Assembly (NCBI GenBank): GCA_002427845.1
Contig: DIYZ01000094.1
Coordinates: 1-36,450 of the forward strand
Direction of reading: 5' to 3'
DNA: 36,450 nt
From: Chloracidobacterium sp. UBA6041
GTDB lineage: Bacteria > Acidobacteriota > Blastocatellia > Pyrinomonadales > Pyrinomonadaceae
Position numbers and translations under genes: made by a program. This document shows, piece after piece, positions 1 to 8,925 of this stretch. Below the pieces are notes generated by a model. It saw only the letters and a program-made list of their open reading frames with translations. It searched no databases and was not told the origin of the DNA. Numbering within the stretch: the first letter of the stretch is position 1; the number at the start of each line of letters is the position of its first letter.

Positions 1-45
1 GCCCTATTTTGGGCAGCGGCTTTTAACTAACTCCGCGACAAAATT

Positions 46-65
46 GACAGACAAGAATGTCTGTC
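46..65. repeat. Perfect palindrome 3' of the DUF1501 gene
   Basis: GACAGACA (46-53), AGAA loop, TGTCTGTC (58-65): a perfect 8-bp stem directly after the minus-strand stop codon at 66-68. On the minus strand it is followed by AATTTTG, so it could act as a weak terminator, but the T run is short. A smaller inverted repeat, GCCC/GGGC, lies at 1-14. The remaining bases of 1-65 show no gene. Confidence 0.6.
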
Positions 66-1334
66 CTATCCAAGAAAGCCTCTGAACTTCGCTTCGCTTG
101 TGGCATAGCCCGGAAACACTGTCTGCAAGTTTGAGGTTCCCAGGTGCTTCCTGGCAATCTCACCAAAGACATCGCGAAAGTCCGTCGTTAAGGCGAGATC
201 GCGCCCTTCGTACAACTGCTCGCTCCTGAGACCTGGCCACTGTCCGTAAACTTTTCCGCCGCGAACGCTGTTGCCAACGACAAACATCGCATTAGCATGA
301 CCGTGGTCCGTTCCCCGGTTTCCGTTTTCCTTTACCGTGCGGCCAAATTCCGACATCGTCAAAATCACCACATCGTCCATGTGCTGGCCCAAGTCAGTAT
401 AGAGTGCCGCGATAGCGTTGCTGAACTGTTGTAAGAGATTGCCAAGTTGTCCGCGCGCGTTTCCTTCGTTAACGTGAGTGTCCCAACCACCGACGTCGGT
501 GAACGCGATTTCGAGGCCGACGCCGGCTTTGATCAATTGCGCAATCTGCAACAACGAGTTGCCAAACGGGGTGCGCGGATACTGCGCGCCATTTTCGGGT
601 TGATATTGCGACGGATTAACCTTCTTCAGATAATTGACGGCTGCAAAGGTTTCCTTGCCGGTTCCACCCAGCACGTCGTTGACCGTCTGATCGTAGATTG
701 CCTCAAACCCGCCCTGCACACTCGCGGAACTTTGCCCGGCGCGAATCGTAAAGTCGGCGAGATTTGAGATCGCCAGCGTCGGCGCTTTCCCTTGCAGCAC
801 TCGCGGCATCGTCAGCGTCATTGAAACGGCGCGAAACAATCGCCGGTCCGGATCAGCTTTACTTTGCAGGTAACGATTGAGCCAGCCGTCGGCGGTGGAC
901 TTCACACCAGGCGTCGCGGACTCCATATAGTCTTGCGCGTCAAAGTGGGAACGTGTGTTGTCAGGCGAACCTGCCGCATGGACTATTGCGAGCCGCTTCG
1001 AATCCCACAACGGCTTAAACTGCGCCAGCGAAGGATGCAGACCAAAAAAGCCATCGAGACTGATTGCCGCTTCGGCATTGCCTGTCTCGGGCTTGCCGAT
1101 CGCGATTGAAGGTCGCAGATCGTAATAGGCGCGTTCGCCGAAAGGGACCACCATGTTTAGCCCGTCCACTGCACCGCGTTGAAAGATCGCGATCAGTGTC
1201 TTGCGCCGGCCGCCCGTGATTCGCTCCCGAGCCTGCGCAAATACGGCGCGCTGGAGAAATGAAGGCGTCACATTCATCAAGCCGAAGCTGGCTAGAGCAA
1301 CGCCCCCGGATCTAATAAAAAATCTGCGATTCAT
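66..1334 (-). CDS. DUF1501 domain-containing secreted protein (Tat signal)
   Basis: A 422-residue protein of the DUF1501 family, which is related to the alkaline phosphatase/sulfatase fold; the substrate is unknown. The N-terminus carries a twin-arginine motif (RRFFIR, residues 3-8) and then a hydrophobic stretch, so folded export through Tat is likely. The family hallmark is visible near the C-terminus: MSEFGRTVKENGNRGTDHGH, followed by a GGKVYG segment. An early GAVDGLNMVVP segment is also typical. The ATG start is preceded by GAGG ten bases upstream. It lies 86 bp downstream of the DUF1800 gene on the same strand; these two families are encoded together in many Planctomycetes, Acidobacteria and Proteobacteria, which suggests one secreted system. 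The biochemical role is not established. Confidence 0.93.
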   Translation of the reverse strand: MNRRFFIRSGGVALASFGLMNVTPSFLQRAVFAQARERITGGRRKTLIAIFQRGAVDGLNMVVPFGERAYYDLRPSIAIGKPETGNAEAAISLDGFFGLHPSLAQFKPLWDSKRLAIVHAAGSPDNTRSHFDAQDYMESATPGVKSTADGWLNRYLQSKADPDRRLFRAVSMTLTMPRVLQGKAPTLAISNLADFTIRAGQSSASVQGGFEAIYDQTVNDVLGGTGKETFAAVNYLKKVNPSQYQPENGAQYPRTPFGNSLLQIAQLIKAGVGLEIAFTDVGGWDTHVNEGNARGQLGNLLQQFSNAIAALYTDLGQHMDDVVILTMSEFGRTVKENGNRGTDHGHANAMFVVGNSVRGGKVYGQWPGLRSEQLYEGRDLALTTDFRDVFGEIARKHLGTSNLQTVFPGYATSEAKFRGFLG

Positions 1335-1348
1335 GTTCGTAAAACCTC

Positions 1349-1376
1349 GTGAATTGTGAATCGTGAATCGTGAATC
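1349..1376. repeat. Heptanucleotide tandem repeat GTGAATY x4
   Basis: Four consecutive 7-base units lie between the DUF1800 and DUF1501 genes: GTGAATT at 1349-1355, then three copies of GTGAATC up to 1376. About 20 bp downstream, ATTCACGATTTAC (near 1399-1411) is complementary to the repeat, so a transcript could fold into an imperfect hairpin. It sits inside the presumed DUF1800-DUF1501 transcript and could reduce downstream expression or be a simple slippage repeat. Confidence 0.8.
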
Positions 1377-1420
1377 GAAAAAGCACTTTCTATTTACTAT
1401 TCACGATTTACTATTACGAA

Positions 1421-3565
1421 TTACTGTCTTTGAAACTCGGGTGAACCTAATATCAAGCCTACAATTTTCGTCACCGGATCACTGATGTTGGCATCGACGC
1501 GAGCCAACTGTTGCCGTCGCGGTGGCGCGTCCGTCATCTCCCCGGCCCGGCTTTCGTTTCCTCGCGGAGTTTCCGCCGTAATCGCTGGAACTACCAATGC
1601 CGTCTGTTCATTAAGCTGCTTCAGCAGAGCCTCTTTTGTTTTCGGAGAAATATCGCCGTCAACGATCAAATTCAGGAAACGATCCATGATCTGTGTCTTG
1701 TTAAGAGACTGCGCCTCGCCGCCACTTCCCAGAAAGTGATTGAGATCCACGCGTGTTCCGGGTATGCGATTGCTGGCAAGCGTCAAACCAAAATTCAGCC
1801 TCTCCAAAAGTCCGCCGGTATTCACCCAGCTTTCGGCCGTGTCGGAATAACCGTTCGGAGTCTGAAAGCCATAGAGCGGTTCGCCCATGCGGGCAATCCA
1901 CTGGTGCAGTTGTGGACCACCATTCGTTTCTCCACCGAGCGTGCGAATCGAACTAATTGCCAACTCAAAAGGCCGTTTCACCTTTGCGCGATAAGCTGCG
2001 GGCGAATTGAATTCCGGAGAAAAGAAGATTGCGCGCAGTGTTTGTCGAATATCGCCATCACTTTTAGTGAACGCAGCCGCAACGCGCTCGACCAGAGCGG
2101 GCGAAGGATTGTCAGAAACAAGGTGGCGCAGCAGCTTGGTGGCTACAAACTTCGCCGTCGACGGATGATGCGCAAGAATATCGAGCACCATCAGGCCATC
2201 TTTTATTCCACCCCCCGCGGGAATTTTGTGGCCCAAAACAGTTTTTTCGCCGTCGTCATGTGCACGCGGGTTAAAGAAAAACCTTCCAGCATTTTCGCGC
2301 AACATGTCGGCGCGGGGTCCGTTCATCGAAGCCTGGGCGGCGGCGGCGCCACCGCGTGGGGCGAGAATTGTCCAACCAGTAAAGCAACGAGCAACTTCCT
2401 GCACATCCTTTTGGGTGTAGCCGCCATCGACACCCAACGTATGCAACTCCATCAGTTCGCGCGCATAGTTTTCATTGATGCCTCGCCGTGCTTGTTGCTG
2501 CGGTCTTTGTTGCTGCGGATTATTAGTCATGTTCGGCAACGGGCCGGGACCGTTTCCATTGCTCGCCCGTTGGCCCAGCAGGATTTGCGCCAGCGGACCA
2601 CCTGGGCGCTGGCCGGCTCCTGTTAACTGTGCGTTAGGGCTAACACTTTGAAAATTGTCCAGGTAGAAAAGCATGGCCGGACTTTGGGCCGTTGCCACTA
2701 ACAAATCGGAAAACTTGCCCATTGCGTTTGGGCGAATCGAGTCGCGATCGTAGGACACCAACAACCAGCGGTCGGCGCCCTTACCGGCAAACACATTGAA
2801 GTGATTGGTCCAGAAATCAACCATCACTTCCTGCAACTGGCGTTCGCTATAGACGGCACGAAGAATGCGCGAAGCCTGCAACTCGGCGGTAATGCGTTGT
2901 GGTGGTTGCAAACCGTTCTGCAGGTAGTACTGACGTATCGCTTCACGATACTTTTGGTTATCACGCGGATCGACGTTGTCATTAGCCTTGGCGGTGCCGG
3001 CTTTGTCGGCATCCCTATTCGCGGGATCGCCGGTTTGCATTTTCATCTCCCCGGTTTCAGATTTCATTTCCGTGACTGTGTTCTTCGAATCATTCGCCCC
3101 GGGATTCCCCTGAGCCTTTACACGCTCGTCGCGTGCGGCGGCGAGGTCGGGCGGCAGATCACCGCGTCGTTGTAGCTGGCGGAGTAGGAGGCCAGGCCGG
3201 GGAAACTTTTCGTAGAGCTCCGCCGTAGTCATGTTTAGCGTGGTCAGATTCTTGACTTTGGCGTCCGCAACCTGATCGTCAATCTTTTCGGGACTAAGTT
3301 GCTGATTGATGTAATTGTCGATGCCTAATGCCTTCACACGGTCAACATCACCCGGACGCGCGCCAAAGCCGAGCCGGTTCAGAACGTGCAGTATTCGTTG
3401 CTCTTCCGTGAGGCGGGTTGCGGCGCGAGCCAACTCCGACTTTGTACCCTGTGCGTTGACGCCAATGGCGAAAGTGCCCGAAAGAAGCGCCATAATTGAG
3501 AGTAGCGCGGCCAGCGGTTTCACGATCCAAAGTCGCGGGCTGGAGTTCCGGTATTTACATTTCAT
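1421..3565 (-). CDS. DUF1800 domain-containing secreted protein
   Basis: A 714-residue DUF1800 protein with a cleavable-looking signal peptide (hydrophobic residues about 15-38, ending VNAQG). Family signatures are clear: HVLNRLGFGARPGDVDRV near residue 60, VDFWTNHFNVFAGKG, ENYARELMELHTLGVDGGYT with VARCFTGWTI, and the C-terminal NTGGLLERLNF. Two low-complexity inserts stand out: a Met/Lys/Glu/Asp-rich segment at about 165-200 and a Gln/Asn/Pro-rich loop at about 345-365. The molecular function is unknown; in many genomes the gene is followed by a DUF1501 gene, as here. The start is an ATG with AGGA nine bases upstream. Several long open frames on the opposite strand show no recognisable domain and are shadows. 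Confidence 0.94.
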   Translation of the reverse strand: MKCKYRNSSPRLWIVKPLAALLSIMALLSGTFAIGVNAQGTKSELARAATRLTEEQRILHVLNRLGFGARPGDVDRVKALGIDNYINQQLSPEKIDDQVADAKVKNLTTLNMTTAELYEKFPRPGLLLRQLQRRGDLPPDLAAARDERVKAQGNPGANDSKNTVTEMKSETGEMKMQTGDPANRDADKAGTAKANDNVDPRDNQKYREAIRQYYLQNGLQPPQRITAELQASRILRAVYSERQLQEVMVDFWTNHFNVFAGKGADRWLLVSYDRDSIRPNAMGKFSDLLVATAQSPAMLFYLDNFQSVSPNAQLTGAGQRPGGPLAQILLGQRASNGNGPGPLPNMTNNPQQQRPQQQARRGINENYARELMELHTLGVDGGYTQKDVQEVARCFTGWTILAPRGGAAAAQASMNGPRADMLRENAGRFFFNPRAHDDGEKTVLGHKIPAGGGIKDGLMVLDILAHHPSTAKFVATKLLRHLVSDNPSPALVERVAAAFTKSDGDIRQTLRAIFFSPEFNSPAAYRAKVKRPFELAISSIRTLGGETNGGPQLHQWIARMGEPLYGFQTPNGYSDTAESWVNTGGLLERLNFGLTLASNRIPGTRVDLNHFLGSGGEAQSLNKTQIMDRFLNLIVDGDISPKTKEALLKQLNEQTALVVPAITAETPRGNESRAGEMTDAPPRRQQLARVDANISDPVTKIVGLILGSPEFQRQ

Positions 3566-3707
3566 AATGTCGATTCCTATTGATTAGTGAAAAAACCTGC
3601 TACTGCCTAAATGAGCCTGGTGTGCTGCTGTCGACTTAGACGCACAACGGCCGCAGATGGTTGAGTAAACTTCGAGTAAATAACCGAAGAGTCGTGCGGA
3701 TTTGTCC

Positions 3708-5147
3708 TTAACGGACTGGACGCGGGAAGCTAACGGGACTCTTGTTTCCCTGTTTGTCTACAGCCCGTACTCCGAAAAAATAGTTGTCTTTTGACATGAT
3801 CTTCATCGTGTAGCTGGTCAACTTGCCCACCGCTCGCGCATGGGTCCAAACCGGCGATGTGGTGTCGCGCCAAACAATTTCGTAACCGGCGAGATCGGGT
3901 TCTTTATTTGCATCCCATTTCAGATCCGTATCGTTAGTTAGCCGCGTTGTGAGCACGCCGACGTTCCTGGGACGCGCGGGGGCGAGCGACAGCATTGCCA
4001 ATGAAGCAGCATTCACGCGCGCCACGTTTGCAATGTAATTGAAGTCGTCAAACTGCGGCAGGTCGCCATACTGCACGCCATTTTCAATGCGCACGTTTTG
4101 ATGCTGATGGTGATAATCTTCGTTCGGCTCGGTGAAGCGAACCGCAGCGAAGCCGCGCTCGAGAAAGGAAATGTGATCGCCGCCCCGAAGATAGCGATCG
4201 CGCCGATAGACCATCATCACGCGTAGGCCACGCACGTAGCGTTCGGAGGTTTCTTTAATGAAACGCGCTAATTGCCGCGACGCCGAATCGTTTTCGCCGC
4301 CGACTCCGCGGCGCACGTTAGCCTCTTCGGGTTTCTCGTTTGAGGGCACCCCTTCCGAAAACACGCGGATCGTGTGGGCATCACGAAGTCCATTGCCTCC
4401 AAGCGAGCTACCGATGATGTCGTTGGTAAACATCGCTTCGACGTCCATGCCTTTTTGCCTGGCTTGTTCGGCGAAATAGGTGGAACCAAGAAGACCCTGC
4501 TCTTCGCCGGCGACGGCCATGAAAATAATGGTCGCGTCAAACTTGTATCTCGCCATTACGCGCGCCATTTCCAAAACGGCGGCCGTACCCGAAGCGTCAT
4601 CATTTGCGCCGGGCGCATCGCATTTCGCATCTGTTGGACTGGTACACATCGAATCGTAATGTCCACTAACAACGTAAGTGCGACCTTCAGATTCAGGCTG
4701 AGTTCCTTTCAGCGTCGCGACGATGTTCGTAATCATGATTGGCTCAGGGACGCGCGCCGCTTTTGGCTGTTCGAAAGTTTGCTTCTGCACCGTCATCCGT
4801 CCGTCCGACTCCTCCGCAACCTTCGAAAATTCGCTATACAACCAATCGCGCGCGGCGCCAATTCCGCGATTCGGATCATCTTGCGCTGACAGCGTGTTGC
4901 GCGTGCCGAAAGAAACAAGCTTACGAATAGTAGTCTCGATATTGCGCGCATCTATGTTCGCGACCATACGCGCAACTATCGGGTCGCGCATTTTGTCGCG
5001 CGGCTTGGCGACGACAGCTGCGGTCGGTTTCTTTGCGTTGTCTGTCTTCTGCGCGAGGGACGTTTGCGCGAAGAGAGTGTTCAGCACCACTACTAGAGCC
5101 AGAAATACCGGCGCTTTTTTGCGCGAAATGAGTTTCAATCCATTCAT
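3708..5147 (-). CDS. Secreted M28-family zinc aminopeptidase with C-terminal Fn3-like domain
   Basis: A zinc-dependent exopeptidase of family M28, predicted to act outside the cytoplasm. The ligand motifs are in order: GHYDS (first His), GANDDASG (bridging Asp), GEEQGLLGS (catalytic and ligand Glu), TNDIIG (Asp) and a late His-rich HHQHQN segment. About 85 C-terminal residues after the catalytic domain (PRNVGVLTTRL to the end) look like a fibronectin type III-like fold. I placed the start at the ATG at 5147, because AAGG lies seven bases upstream and the product then begins with a classical signal peptide (MNGLKLISRKK, then a hydrophobic run ending SLAQ). The frame stays open to a TTG at 5186. 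The substrate is not evident. Confidence 0.92.
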   Translation of the reverse strand: MNGLKLISRKKAPVFLALVVVLNTLFAQTSLAQKTDNAKKPTAAVVAKPRDKMRDPIVARMVANIDARNIETTIRKLVSFGTRNTLSAQDDPNRGIGAARDWLYSEFSKVAEESDGRMTVQKQTFEQPKAARVPEPIMITNIVATLKGTQPESEGRTYVVSGHYDSMCTSPTDAKCDAPGANDDASGTAAVLEMARVMARYKFDATIIFMAVAGEEQGLLGSTYFAEQARQKGMDVEAMFTNDIIGSSLGGNGLRDAHTIRVFSEGVPSNEKPEEANVRRGVGGENDSASRQLARFIKETSERYVRGLRVMMVYRRDRYLRGGDHISFLERGFAAVRFTEPNEDYHHQHQNVRIENGVQYGDLPQFDDFNYIANVARVNAASLAMLSLAPARPRNVGVLTTRLTNDTDLKWDANKEPDLAGYEIVWRDTTSPVWTHARAVGKLTSYTMKIMSKDNYFFGVRAVDKQGNKSPVSFPRPVR

Positions 5148-5198
5148 CGGTAACCTTCCCGGGTTAGGTCGATTCACGTTTTCCAAACTGGCGTTGAT

Positions 5199-5669
5199 CT
5201 AACTTCTTTGTATTGGTTGCCGAAAGGCAGGCTCCAACGTCCGGGTTGTGTGCTCGGTGATACTGGGCATTGGCCCGGTGGGTGGGGATAACTGTTCCAC
5301 AGCTTTGTGCGGCTGAAGCTTTTGTGGCTGAGTTGCCCGCACCGGACTCAGGGCCGCGCTAATTAAGCGTGAAAGCTGCAGCACCAGCATGAGGTCTATA
5401 ACCATAATCGTAATCATGCCGAGAGCTATGGTCACGACTACGGGATCATTTTGCTGAAAAACGAGAGCGAGTTTAGCCGCTCCTTCAATCAGTGCCGTGA
5501 AGCCTAGAAGCGTAAGCAGGACAACGGCCGACCCGATGACTATGGCCGGCTTGGTAACGCTAAAGGGCACCGATTCCGTTTGAGCTATTGCTGTGTTGAG
5601 ATTGGCGCCGCAGCGATTACAGTAGTTGAGGCCGATTGCATACTCGGCTCCACATGATTGACAGAACAT
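5199..5669 (-). CDS. Zinc-ribbon protein with two membrane segments
   Basis: A 156-residue protein beginning with a zinc ribbon, CQSCGAEYAIGLNYCNRCG (CxxC...CxxC, residues 3-20). Two hydrophobic segments follow (about 38-65 and 78-103), then a polar, Pro/Gln-rich tail. This zinc_ribbon_2 plus membrane layout is common in small bacterial proteins of unknown role. The ATG has a good GGAGG site five bases upstream. It ends 51 bp from the M28 peptidase start on the same strand, so co-transcription is possible. No function can be assigned. Confidence 0.85.
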   Translation of the reverse strand: MFCQSCGAEYAIGLNYCNRCGANLNTAIAQTESVPFSVTKPAIVIGSAVVLLTLLGFTALIEGAAKLALVFQQNDPVVVTIALGMITIMVIDLMLVLQLSRLISAALSPVRATQPQKLQPHKAVEQLSPPTGPMPSITEHTTRTLEPAFRQPIQRS

Positions 5670-5804
5670 AGTGCCTCCAATTCTTTGGGCGCGAATTTAC
5701 GCCTTAAGTCAGGCCACTGGCAGAACGTCACAGGGAAAAGGCGGACGCCAGATCAATACGAGCCAAAGTAAGTAGAAGTTCAGTGGAGGCGTTCGCCGGC
5801 GCGG

Positions 5805-6980
5805 TTAGTGTATTCGATATGCTTTACCCTTCCAAACTACTACGACCTCGCCGCCTAGCTGTTGCGCGATCATTCGAATGCCGGGCTCGTCAGCTACCAG
5901 CGCACGAAATTGTTCCGACCCTCGAGCTACATTGATCGTCGCTTGTGATTCATACGCCGTGTCAACCCAGACCTCACCGTCACGACGGAAACGTCTTCCG
6001 GAGACGGTGCGTGTTTCAGCTTCGTCGCTCGACTCTTTCTTGTCCTTAACCTGTGGTCCCACACGTCCGCCTGCTAATCCGGCTATCCGCCTGGTAGCCA
6101 TAGGAGCCACGGCGGTCTTCGATGAAGAACGATTAGGTCCGGAGGCGTTGTCTGCCTGATCCCTGGACTCCTCGCGCGAGCGCACCTGTTGGACTTCGCG
6201 TTCCGTTGGCTGCTCTTTTGCAGTCGTAGCTCCCTGTTCTTCGCCAAATGCTGGTCGCGGTGGTGGAGGTGGCGCCGCAACACCGGGAGCGAGCCCGGCT
6301 ACACTTGAAGGCTCTCCAGGTTGCGCTAAGTTTTTCGCCGGAGAATTCGCTGACGCATTGTCTCGAGACAAAGCAGGCGTCGGGGCAGCGCCGCTCTTGC
6401 CTTCTTGAAGAGTTTTCTTTTGCAAGTTCGAGTCTACATTGCCCGCGGAGTTAGTCACTTGTTCCTGTCTTGAAGGGGCAGGATTACTCGATCCTAATCC
6501 AGTTTGACTGGGAGCCGTTGAAGTAACGGCGGAATTTGGCTGGTTCTGAGCAACGAATTCCGGTCGTCGTGGTTGGCGTAAAGCCAGCAGACTGATCCCA
6601 ATAACACCAGTGAGTACAACCGCGGGGATTCCGTAACGCAAAACCGGCGGCGAGAAAAGTGTAACAAGCTTCTGCCAAGATCCCGCCCGTTGTTGTTCGG
6701 GAAGATCGTACTGAGTCCTTATTCCAGCGGACTGCGTCAGACTACTTACTATACGACGGCATCTGTCGCAATCGGCAAGATGTTCCACATAGCGCGCGCG
6801 CGCAGGAGCGGGCGCAACTCCTTCTGCGTAAGAGTTCATCTCATCTATATCGAGGTGATCCGAAACGATGCGATTCGCGTCTGCAGACGCCGAGCCGAAT
6901 GGCGGCGGCGGCTCGGGCCGCTCGCGGCCGGCGAGAGAGCGCAGCAGAAGGTCAACCTCGTTGTTATTACTTTGCTTCAT
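5805..6980 (-). CDS. Putative zinc-binding anti-sigma factor
   Basis: A 391-residue single-pass membrane protein. Near residues 65-80 it has the zinc anti-sigma motif HLADCDRCRR (HxxxCxxC), the module by which ZAS-family proteins hold ECF sigma factors. A membrane segment follows (LRYGIPAVVLTGVIGISLLAL, about 113-133), then a long Pro/Ala/Ser/Gln-rich periplasmic region that includes a run of six prolines, and a more ordered C-terminus. It lies 91 bp downstream of the sigma factor gene on the same strand, which supports a sigma/anti-sigma pair. The pairing is inferred from position and motif. The signal it senses is unknown. Confidence 0.85.
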   Translation of the reverse strand: MKQSNNNEVDLLLRSLAGRERPEPPPPFGSASADANRIVSDHLDIDEMNSYAEGVAPAPARARYVEHLADCDRCRRIVSSLTQSAGIRTQYDLPEQQRAGSWQKLVTLFSPPVLRYGIPAVVLTGVIGISLLALRQPRRPEFVAQNQPNSAVTSTAPSQTGLGSSNPAPSRQEQVTNSAGNVDSNLQKKTLQEGKSGAAPTPALSRDNASANSPAKNLAQPGEPSSVAGLAPGVAAPPPPPRPAFGEEQGATTAKEQPTEREVQQVRSREESRDQADNASGPNRSSSKTAVAPMATRRIAGLAGGRVGPQVKDKKESSDEAETRTVSGRRFRRDGEVWVDTAYESQATINVARGSEQFRALVADEPGIRMIAQQLGGEVVVVWKGKAYRIH

Positions 6981-7071
6981 CTGACTTATGTCTTTGCCCT
7001 CTCAAGAACGCTTGGGAACACGCTTGCTTGCGGCGAGATTCTTGTACAAAGCACTTTCTTGTTATTTGCCG

Positions 7072-8025
7072 TCATCCCGGGATCTCGTTCTCTTTCTTCA
7101 TTAACACACTTTCAGTTGCCAGCAACGGTTCGATATCCGCTTCAAAATGAAGCGCGATATCAGCAAATGCGCGCGCAGTCTCCGATTTACTCCAGCCCTT
7201 TTCTTCTATCAGAATTTTCTCGACTTGTTGCCGCAAGTCAGCGTGAATTCGCGTGAGCCGACGGCTCGCGGTCGCTTCGTGCACACCAAGAACCGCGCCT
7301 GCCTCCCGTAATCGAAGACCGTCAAAATAGTAAAGCTTGACCAGCAGACGATCTTCAGCGGAAAGCTTCTTGATGGACGCGGAAAGCGCCTTTTGCATTT
7401 CAGCGCCCGCCAGCTTGTCGGAAATCTGCACCTCAGGATTAGGAACTCCGCCGTGACCTGTCCAGTTGTTGTCATCCTCGCCATGCTGAATGAGTCGATC
7501 GAAATCAGCATCTTCTTCCGTCTGCACCAGCCGAGATTGTTTGCGATGCTGGTCGACAGCGAGTTGCGCGACGACCGCCCTCAGCCACCCAGCTAGTGAG
7601 CCACGTCCGGAATAATAGGCTAACTTCCCCGCAGGCTTTCCGTCATCGCGAATTCGCAAACCGTAAAGTTCAGCCCAGATCGACTGCGCCAGGTCGTCCG
7701 CGCCTTCTTCATTCGCACTCGCTGAGCGGGCGGCTGAACGAACCGTCGCGGAAAAACGCGCAACCAGTTCGCTCCATGCATCTTGATTTCCCTGTTCGCA
7801 AGCCACAATCAGACAAAGATCGTCGGCTTGAAGTTTGTCGATGAAGTCTTTGATTTCAGCGACCGGGATCTGCGGATTGTCCCGCAAAAGATATTTTTGA
7901 ACTGCGACGCGGATACGCGGTATCAGGGTCTCGTCGGTTAACGAGTGGTCGTCCGATGCGCGCGAACGAAGACGACCAGCGCCTTCAGCGAACAGCTTTT
8001 CATTTTGCGCACTTGTTAGATTCAC
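7072..8025 (-). CDS. Sigma-70 family (ECF-like) RNA polymerase sigma factor
   Basis: A 317-residue sigma factor with regions 2 and 4. Region 2 spans roughly DAWSELVARFSATVRS to GSLAGWLRAVVAQLAVDQHRK. Region 4 is LSAEDRLLVKLYYFDGLRLREAGAVLGVHEATASRRLTRIHADL in outline, with a clear helix-turn-helix. It is longer than a minimal ECF factor (about 190 residues), with about 85 extra N-terminal residues and a C-terminal tail of about 45. The start is GTG at 8025 with no Shine-Dalgarno sequence; a perfect TATAAT on the minus strand lies only about 15 bases upstream, so the mRNA may have almost no leader. The putative anti-sigma gene follows. Confidence 0.92.
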   Translation of the reverse strand: MNLTSAQNEKLFAEGAGRLRSRASDDHSLTDETLIPRIRVAVQKYLLRDNPQIPVAEIKDFIDKLQADDLCLIVACEQGNQDAWSELVARFSATVRSAARSASANEEGADDLAQSIWAELYGLRIRDDGKPAGKLAYYSGRGSLAGWLRAVVAQLAVDQHRKQSRLVQTEEDADFDRLIQHGEDDNNWTGHGGVPNPEVQISDKLAGAEMQKALSASIKKLSAEDRLLVKLYYFDGLRLREAGAVLGVHEATASRRLTRIHADLRQQVEKILIEEKGWSKSETARAFADIALHFEADIEPLLATESVLMKKENEIPG

Positions 8026-8039
8026 GGGGGATTTCCGAA

Positions 8040-8045
8040 ATTATA
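8040..8045 (-). promoter_or_regulatory. Candidate -10 box for the sigma factor gene
   Basis: The minus strand reads TATAAT at 8045-8040, 15 bases before the GTG start at 8025. Transcription would begin near 8033, giving a leader of about 8 nt. I see no convincing -35 hexamer 16-18 bases upstream, so the promoter could be activator-dependent or autoregulated. Confidence 0.45.
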
Positions 8046-8148
8046 CGCTCTGTATGCTATCACGGCAGACTCATCCATCGCCCGCATAAGCTTGGATGTT
8101 CCCGCGGAATTCACGTTGCCGCAGTTTTTCAAAGTTCATCGTTAACTT

Positions 8149-8177
8149 TTGACACCTCTGGTTGGCTGGGCTAGATT
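8149..8177 (+). promoter_or_regulatory. Sigma-70 type promoter for queE-queC
   Basis: TTGACA at 8149-8154 and TAGATT at 8172-8177 are separated by 17 bases, a near-consensus spacing. The predicted start near 8184 leaves a leader of about 97 nt before queE. I looked in this leader for a preQ1 riboswitch fold and could not recognise one. Confidence 0.6.
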
Positions 8178-8280
8178 CGAATTTCAAATCAGCTGCGTCC
8201 GACCTGGCTTTTTTCAGTCGTTCACAATTAGCGGTTGGAGTGGCGAAAGTTAGGGCGCGTTCGACGGGAATCGGATTGTG

Positions 8281-8925
8281 ATGCTACGAGTTACGGAAAT
8301 ATTCTGCTCAATCCAGGGCGAATCGACGCATGCCGGCCGGCCCTGCGCGTTTGTCCGTCTTACAGGCTGTCCGATGCGTTGCGTTTGGTGTGATAGCGAA
8401 TACACCTTTACTGGCGGCGAACACGTCGGTCTGGATGAGGTTATGGACCAGGTACGGGCATTTGGCTGTAAGCTTGTTGAGGTAACAGGCGGTGACCCGC
8501 TGGCTCAACCAGAAGCGTTCACGCTAATCGAACGTTTGTGTTCTGAAGGATACGAAGTGCTCGTTGAAACCGGCGGATTCTTTTCAACCGCAGGAGTTGA
8601 TGCGCGCGCGAAGATTATTCTCGACGTCAAATGCCCATCTTCAGGTGAAGAGCCGCGCAATCATTGGCCAAACCTCGAGCGTCTGCGACCCGACAAAGAC
8701 GAGGTGAAGTTTGTGATTGTGAATATCGCGGACTGGAACTATACAAAAAAAATTATCGAACGCTACGACTTAAGCAAACGCGCAAAAGCAGTTCTCATTT
8801 CCCCCGCATGGGGCCAGATCGATCTCAAAGATCTGGCGCACTGGGTGTCGACTAGCGGACTCGATGTGCGCATGCAACTGCAACTTCACAAATATGTTTG
8901 GGGACCGGAGGCGAGGGGCGTTTAA
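8281..8925 (+). CDS. queE: 7-carboxy-7-deazaguanine synthase (radical SAM)
   Basis: QueE converts 6-carboxytetrahydropterin to 7-carboxy-7-deazaguanine in the queuosine/preQ0 pathway. The 214-residue product opens with TEIFCSIQGEST, the family's substrate-binding start, and has the radical SAM cluster motif CPMRCVWC (C30, C34, C37; CX3CX2C). VEVTGGDPLAQPE is the GGE-like SAM-contact segment, and LDVKCPSSG is the conserved later motif. An in-frame GTG directly precedes the ATG at 8281, so the start could be 8278. The stop codon overlaps the queC start (TAATG), so the two genes are translationally coupled. Confidence 0.96.
   Translation: MLRVTEIFCSIQGESTHAGRPCAFVRLTGCPMRCVWCDSEYTFTGGEHVGLDEVMDQVRAFGCKLVEVTGGDPLAQPEAFTLIERLCSEGYEVLVETGGFFSTAGVDARAKIILDVKCPSSGEEPRNHWPNLERLRPDKDEVKFVIVNIADWNYTKKIIERYDLSKRAKAVLISPAWGQIDLKDLAHWVSTSGLDVRMQLQLHKYVWGPEARGV

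Noticed and set aside
1511..2626. 371-codon plus-strand open frame opposite the DUF1800 gene
   Set aside because: It has no recognisable domain, is rich in Cys/Arg/His as expected for antisense frames, and the opposite strand has clear family motifs.
8178..8280. preQ1 riboswitch before queE
   Set aside because: I could not find the short hairpin with A-rich tail and pseudoknot of class I, nor a class II or III layout.
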